Origin: Burkholderia guangdongensis
Lineage (GTDB): Bacteria; Pseudomonadota; Gammaproteobacteria; Burkholderiales; Burkholderiaceae
NCBI RefSeq assembly: GCF_013403875.1
Contig: NZ_JACBNX010000003.1
Coordinates: forward strand, 124,001 to 188,000
Direction: 5' to 3'
Length of the DNA stretch: 64,000 nucleotides
This document shows positions 59,921 through 64,000 of this stretch, one piece after another. The stretch's first letter is position 1, and each line of letters starts with the position of its first letter. The notes under the pieces are model-generated. The model searched no databases, had not been told where the DNA came from, and saw nothing but the letters and a program-made list of their open reading frames with translations. The position numbers and the translations under genes are program-made.

Positions 59921-61813
59921 ATGCGAAGCATCCTTCTGCTGACGATAGCCACGGCGACGCTCGCCGGATGCGCGAGCGACAACCCGGAGACCATCGTGAC
60001 GATCGGGCCGGCGACAGCGCCGGCTGCGGCGCGCGCGGCAGCGGCCGCACCCGCGATGCCGGAAACGGGAACGGAGGCGGCCAGGCCCGCGCCGACCACC
60101 GTCGCTCGTTCGCAGTCTGCGGCGCCTGCGATGCCGGTCGCGCAGTCGGCTGCGGCGAAGCCGTCGGCGCAGCCCGGCGCCACACAGTACGCCGCTACCA
60201 CGGCGGCCGTTGCCGGTCCTACCGTTGCCGCCGCCACTGTCACGGCCTCCCCCACCGTTGCCGCGCCTACCGAAGCGACCTCGCCCACCGTCGCCGCCCC
60301 TACCGCTGCGGCCTCCCCCGCCGTCGCCGCTCCTACCGCTGCAGCCGCTCCCGTCGCCACCCCACCTTCCGACGCATCCGCCCCGTCCGCGTTCTCGACG
60401 CGACACGCGTACTACGAAGCCACCCGCTTCTCGGACCTGCCGGGCTGGCGCACCGACGACCTGGGCGCCGCGTGGGACGCGTTCCGCCGCAGCTGCGGCG
60501 TGCTCGGCACGCGCAGCGGCTGGTCGGCGCCGTGCGCGGCGTCGCGCGCGGTCGACGCGCGCAACGCGGCGGCGATCCGGCAGTTCTTCGAGACGTACTT
60601 CAGCGCGTACCAGATCCGCAACGTCGACCGCTCGACCGACGGCACGCTGACCGGCTACTACGAGCCGCTGCTGAACGGCAGTCAGCAATACGGCGGCGCG
60701 TACATCTATCCGGTCTACGGCACGCCGGAGGACATGCTCTACCTCGACGCGCGCCGCGTGCCAGAGAGCGCGCGCGGCGGCACGCTGGCCGCGCGGATCG
60801 CCGGACGCACGATCGTGCCGATCGCGGACGCGCCGCCGGCCGTGCCCGGCGCGAACGGCGTCTACGTGCTGGACCTGCACGACGGCACCGCCGACGTCCG
60901 CGACAAGAAATACCGGATGCGGCTCGATCACGGTCGCATCGTCCCGTACTACACGCGCGCGGAGATCGAGCGCGGCGGGCTGAAGGCGCCGGTGCTCGCG
61001 TACGTCGACGATCCGGTGATGCTGTATTCGATGCAGGTGCAGGGCTCCGGCAAGATCCGGATGCGCGACGGCACGATCCGCCGCTTCGCGTACGCGGAGC
61101 AGAACGGCCGCCCGTTCCTGCCTCCGGTCGCGAACCGCGCCGGCGGACACAAGCTCGTCGTGCGCGGGATCGACATGGACATCGACGTGACCGACGACGA
61201 TCCGTCGGCATCGGCCGCGCCCGCGCCGTCCGGCGACGACGCATCCGGCGACGACGCGCCGGTGTCGCCGCTGCTGCGCGGCTTCAAGCTCGCGGCCGCG
61301 AGCGTCGGCGGCACGGCCGGCGACGCGGCGCCGCCGGCGGGCGGCACGCCGATCCGCCACGGCTTCGCGACGTCGGACCCGAGCTACGTGTTCTTCCGGC
61401 CGATTCCGGATTCGCCGAACGGGCCGGTCGGCGCGCTCGGCGTGCCGCTGTCGGCGGGGCGCTCGGTCGCGGTCGATCCGCGCACGACGCCGCTCGGCGC
61501 GCCGGTATTCGTCGCGGCGGGCGGCGATCCGCAGGCGCCCGGCACGATCGACCGGCTGATGATGGCTCAGGATTCGGGCGGTGCGATTCGCGGCGCGGTG
61601 CGGGCCGATTACTTCTACGGTTTCGGCCAGACGGCGCAGACGGAGGCGAGCCACACGAAGGAACGTCTGCGGATGTGGGTACTGCTACCGAAGGGGCTGC
61701 ATATCGCCGCGCAGGACGCGACGCTGAAGACGCGCGGCGTGGGCGGGCCGGCCGCGTCGAATGCGGATTGCGTGGTCAGCGATCCGGATTTCTGCGTCGA
61801 CGATGCGCCGTGA
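59921..61813 (+). CDS. mltA: MltA-type lytic transglycosylase lipoprotein, enlarged
   Basis: The 630-residue protein starts at 59921 with AAGGAGG upstream. It has a lipobox LAGC (Cys17), giving an outer-membrane lipoprotein. Residues ~20-145 are Ala/Pro/Thr/Val low complexity. The MltA fold follows (RFSDLPGWRTDD, LTGYYEPLLNGS, YVDDPVMLYSMQVQGSGKI), with a ~50-residue Asp/Ser/Ala-rich insert near residue 425. The C-terminal 3D domain carries the catalytic region MAQDSGGAIRGAVRADYFYGFG. It cleaves peptidoglycan glycan strands. E. coli MltA is ~365 residues, so this version is much larger. It follows the T6SS kinase by 61 bp, suggesting it could open the wall for the T6SS or serve general turnover. 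Confidence 0.93.
   Translation: MRSILLLTIATATLAGCASDNPETIVTIGPATAPAAARAAAAAPAMPETGTEAARPAPTTVARSQSAAPAMPVAQSAAAKPSAQPGATQYAATTAAVAGPTVAAATVTASPTVAAPTEATSPTVAAPTAAASPAVAAPTAAAAPVATPPSDASAPSAFSTRHAYYEATRFSDLPGWRTDDLGAAWDAFRRSCGVLGTRSGWSAPCAASRAVDARNAAAIRQFFETYFSAYQIRNVDRSTDGTLTGYYEPLLNGSQQYGGAYIYPVYGTPEDMLYLDARRVPESARGGTLAARIAGRTIVPIADAPPAVPGANGVYVLDLHDGTADVRDKKYRMRLDHGRIVPYYTRAEIERGGLKAPVLAYVDDPVMLYSMQVQGSGKIRMRDGTIRRFAYAEQNGRPFLPPVANRAGGHKLVVRGIDMDIDVTDDDPSASAAPAPSGDDASGDDAPVSPLLRGFKLAAASVGGTAGDAAPPAGGTPIRHGFATSDPSYVFFRPIPDSPNGPVGALGVPLSAGRSVAVDPRTTPLGAPVFVAAGGDPQAPGTIDRLMMAQDSGGAIRGAVRADYFYGFGQTAQTEASHTKERLRMWVLLPKGLHIAAQDATLKTRGVGGPAASNADCVVSDPDFCVDDAP
60219..60357. repeat. Degenerate repeats encoding PTVAAPT motif in MltA lipoprotein
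   Basis: Imperfect repeats of about 36 bp encode variations of SPTVAAPTAA in the low-complexity N-terminal region. They form a flexible tether between the lipid anchor and the enzyme. Confidence 0.75.
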
Positions 61814-61912
61814 GCGATGGCTGCTGTTGTGACGCACCCCGGTGGTCACCGGGACGAACGTCGGGCGTTCACAGTTCGCGGGGACGATCGACCAACGTCA
61901 CCATGACGTCAC

Positions 61913-62530
61913 TCAAGCGGATCGTGCGCGTTTGCGCGGCTTCACCAGCCGTTCCACCGCGCGTTCGGTCACGTCCTTGAATAGCGCGACGTTGCCATGA
62001 ACCCGCGCAGCGAGCATCGCACCGTAGACGAGCGACACGAGCGTCGCAGCGTCGGTTTGAACCGACGAACCCAGTTCAATGAGGTTGTTTTTCACGCCCG
62101 ATTCCAGCACCCGCTCGAGCCACGCAGTCAGGTTATCGAAGAACGCTTTCACCGCTTGCGCGACTTCCTCAGGCAACGACGGAAGTTCGGCGCCGAGCAT
62201 GCCCGCTACGCAGAAAGGCGCCGTGTCGTCCGCAATGCAGCGTTCCCAATGGCCGATGTAGGCACGCAACTGCGCAATGGCGTCGGCACCGCTCGCCTCG
62301 AGTGAAGCGACGTCCGCGTCAAATGCGTCCCGCCACTCGTTCAACACCGCCACCACGAGATCGGTCTTGGCAGGGAAGTGGTGGTGAATGCTCGCCTTGC
62401 GGATGTTGATCGCTTCCGAGACGTCCGCATAGCTGAACCCGCTATAGCCGCGACGCATGATGAGTTGCCGCCCCTCGGCAATGATCCTGTTTGCCGTCAG
62501 GTTTCCAGTCGCTGTCATTTTACCTACCAT
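61913..62530 (-). CDS. TetR-family transcriptional repressor
   Basis: The roughly 205-residue protein has an N-terminal TetR helix-turn-helix (RGYSGFSYADVSEAINIRKASIHHHFPAKTDLV, about residues 27-60) and a C-terminal ligand domain (HWERCIADDTAPFCVAGMLGAELPSLP) typical of YcdC/AcrR-like regulators. It is divergent from an exported alpha/beta hydrolase. A 22-bp perfect palindrome and a weaker related site lie between them, indicating that it represses both itself and the hydrolase. Start may be 62530 or 62518. Confidence 0.95.
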   Translation of the reverse strand: MVGKMTATGNLTANRIIAEGRQLIMRRGYSGFSYADVSEAINIRKASIHHHFPAKTDLVVAVLNEWRDAFDADVASLEASGADAIAQLRAYIGHWERCIADDTAPFCVAGMLGAELPSLPEEVAQAVKAFFDNLTAWLERVLESGVKNNLIELGSSVQTDAATLVSLVYGAMLAARVHGNVALFKDVTERAVERLVKPRKRARSA

Positions 62531-62539
62531 CTAGTCGGT
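62526..62539. promoter_or_regulatory. Secondary TetR-site candidate
   Basis: ACC-AT-CTAG-TC-GGT is an imperfect palindrome related to the strong palindrome at 62606. It overlaps the first possible start codon of the TetR gene, where binding would block its own expression. Confidence 0.4.
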
Positions 62540-62605
62540 TGATTCCCCGGCAGTCTACCGCGGGTGAGGACCCATTTCCAGCCTCAAAAATTTTCTTGTA
62601 TTTTT

Positions 62606-62627
62606 ACCATCCTACTAGTAGGATGGT
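62606..62627. promoter_or_regulatory. 22-bp perfect palindrome, likely TetR operator
   Basis: ACCATCCTACT and its exact reverse complement form an uninterrupted 22-bp palindrome in the TetR-hydrolase divergent region, 60 bp ahead of the hydrolase start. Such a site is typical for a TetR dimer. Confidence 0.8.
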
Positions 62628-62686
62628 TTCATCGATCAGGCGACGCCCTGTCGGTTTCTCCGTCCCCCACTCTCTGGAGCATGAAA

Positions 62687-63457
62687 ATGAAGGTTTCCTC
62701 ATATGTGACCCGCATCGCCGCCGCCGTTGCCCTTTCCGCCGCCGCTCTCGGCTCGCAGGCCGCCACGGCTGCGCCGATCAGGAATGTCGTCCTCGTCCAC
62801 GGCTATTTCGCCGACGGCTCGGGCTGGCAGGCCGTGTCGAAGATACTGACACGCGACGGCTACAAGGTCTCCGTCGTGCAGGAGCCGGAAACTTCATTCG
62901 ACGACGACGTGAAGGCCACCACCCGCGTCGTCGACGCGCAGGATGGCCCGAGCATTCTTGTCGGCCACAGCTACGGCGGCGCGGTGGTGACCGAGGCCGG
63001 CAACGACGACAAGGTCGCGGGTCTCGTCTATGTGGCCGCGTTCCAGCCGGACACGGGAGAAAGCCCGCTCGATCTGACCAAGAAAATGCCGCCTGCCACC
63101 AAGGCCATCAAGGCGACCGCCGACGGCCACCTGTACATCGATCCGGCCAATTTCCACGAGGACTTCGCCGCCGACCTGCCCGCCGCCGAAACCAGCTTCA
63201 TGGCCATCTCGCAGGTGACGCCCGCCGCGCAATCGTTCGGTGTTCCGATCACGCACGCCGCGTGGAGAACGAAGCCGAGCTGGGCCGTCGTGGCAACCGC
63301 TGACCGTGCGATCAATCCCGATCTGGAGCGCTTCATGACCCAGCGCGCAGGCAGCAAGACCATCGAGATCAACTCGAGCCACGTGGCCTACATGTCGCAC
63401 CCGGCCAAGATCGCGAAGCTGATCGAGCAAGCTGCAGCGCAGTCCGGCAAAGAATGA
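62687..63457 (+). CDS. Exported alpha/beta hydrolase
   Basis: The 256-residue product (ATG 62687, GGAG seven bases upstream; ATG 62681 is also possible) has a signal peptide (VTRIAAAVALSAAALGSQAATA) and an alpha/beta hydrolase domain. The oxyanion segment VVLVHGYFADGSGW, the nucleophile GHSYGGAVV and a late His in NSSHVAYMSHP are visible. It is probably a periplasmic esterase or amidase of unknown substrate. Regulated by the divergent TetR gene, a frequent pairing for detoxification of small aromatic or antimicrobial esters; this is inference. Confidence 0.93.
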   Translation: MKVSSYVTRIAAAVALSAAALGSQAATAAPIRNVVLVHGYFADGSGWQAVSKILTRDGYKVSVVQEPETSFDDDVKATTRVVDAQDGPSILVGHSYGGAVVTEAGNDDKVAGLVYVAAFQPDTGESPLDLTKKMPPATKAIKATADGHLYIDPANFHEDFAADLPAAETSFMAISQVTPAAQSFGVPITHAAWRTKPSWAVVATADRAINPDLERFMTQRAGSKTIEINSSHVAYMSHPAKIAKLIEQAAAQSGKE

Positions 63458-63618
63458 CGAAACGTGACGCGCCGCCTTCGGCCGCGATAGGGGCCGAGGC
63501 GGCGCTTGCCTCACTCGGCAAGCGGCTCGAAATACGGGCCGTATGAGACAGAGGGATAAGTCGCACCGCGCTGACTTTCCCGGCAAAGGCTTGCGGTCGC
63601 CGACATCGCGTTCCAATT

Positions 63619-64000
63619 TCACCAGAGCGGTGGACTCATGGTGATGTCATAGTCAGCAAACATGATGTTGAAGCTGACGCTCACGCGTGCTTGCGCACTT
63701 GTGTTCGCTGACACCGAATGCTGTAGCCAGGCTGGAAACAGCAACAACGTGCCTTCGCTGACTGGCAATACCACCAGATCGGTGTTGTAAGCCGTCAACT
63801 CAGTCACGGGCGGACGAATGATGGTCGTCTGCGGGCGCGGATCATGAAAATTGATCGTGTCGGCACCCGCTTGCGAGCGCAGGTAATACACGCCGCTCAG
63901 GAAATTGTTGGGATGGCTGTGCATCGCGTGTGTCCCGCCTGGATCCAGCACATTGACCCAGCATCCGGTAATGTGAAACGGGGCATCTGCGACTTTGAGA
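63619..64000 (-). CDS. 2OG-Fe(II) oxygenase-like protein, 5' end cut by window edge
   Basis: A leftward frame is open from the right window edge (…APFHITGCWVNVLDPGG…) to a stop at 63619, so the true start lies outside. About 126 codons are visible. HAMHSHPNNFLSGVYYLR gives the first iron-ligand region, INFHDPRP the next strand, and LLLFPAWLQHSV...RVSVSFNIMF the second His and the Arg that binds 2-oxoglutarate. This pattern matches the TIGR02466 family of putative 2-oxoglutarate/iron(II) oxygenases. Substrate unknown. The last internal ATG (63951) is not the natural start because conserved sequence continues upstream. Confidence 0.85.
   Translation of the reverse strand, partial: LKVADAPFHITGCWVNVLDPGGTHAMHSHPNNFLSGVYYLRSQAGADTINFHDPRPQTTIIRPPVTELTAYNTDLVVLPVSEGTLLLFPAWLQHSVSANTSAQARVSVSFNIMFADYDITMSPPLW

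Overview
The window is GC-rich, densely coded DNA that reads as a Burkholderia-type genome (Burkholderiaceae). The evidence is strong third-position GC bias, OmpC-like porin and DUF4148/DUF2322 proteins typical of that family, and a complete type VI secretion (T6SS) locus in a Burkholderia arrangement. The exact species cannot be read from the sequence. No rRNA, tRNA, insertion sequence or CRISPR array was seen.

Left arm (1-17 kb). Two small exported or membrane-anchored proteins and a broken glyoxalase-family remnant are followed by the K+ transporter kup. Next comes a stand-alone retron-type reverse transcriptase with a strongly structured non-coding segment just upstream (candidate msr-msd). 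A compact ECF sigma regulon follows: metallophosphoesterase, cupredoxin, DUF4148 protein, sigma factor and anti-sigma factor. Three of its transcription units share an identical promoter pattern, GGAATA-like box, 15 bp, GTCT. Then come a membrane adenylate cyclase with heme-b-like anchor and 2Fe-2S domain, and a purine nucleoside salvage group: adenosine deaminase, NCS2 permease, LysR regulator, nucleoside hydrolase and porin.

Centre (17-45 kb). One long leftward gene series encodes a T6SS: tssA, tssB, tssC, hcp, tagJ, tssE, tssF, tssG, clpV, DUF4280 PAAR-like, vgrG, tagH, tssK, tssL, a 35-codon linker ORF, tssM, tagF. It continues into five accessory genes: an OmpA-like protein, an exported HExxH metalloprotease-like protein, an AT-rich orphan gene, a protein with cholera/pertussis-toxin-like ADP-ribosyltransferase motifs, and another orphan. 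No TssJ lipoprotein gene was found.

Right arm (45-64 kb). Past an AT-rich 0.9 kb intergenic region lie a sigma-70-like protein and a PP2C phosphatase (PppA-like), then a second HExxH protein. A three-gene unit follows, comprising a CHAT-domain protease-like protein, a TpsB transporter and a 1.5 kb-codon TpsA exoprotein. Next are a PpkA-like Ser/Thr kinase and an enlarged MltA lipoprotein. Kinase, phosphatase and the FHA protein TagH together form the known threonine-phosphorylation control circuit of T6SS, so the CHAT/two-partner unit is embedded inside the T6SS locus. The window ends with a TetR regulator and alpha/beta hydrolase pair sharing a palindromic operator, and a truncated 2OG-Fe(II) oxygenase-like gene.

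Most interesting candidates: the putative retron, the ADP-ribosyltransferase-like gene with its orphan neighbours, and the CHAT-TpsB-TpsA unit. All functional statements come from reading motifs by eye. No database search or structure prediction was run.
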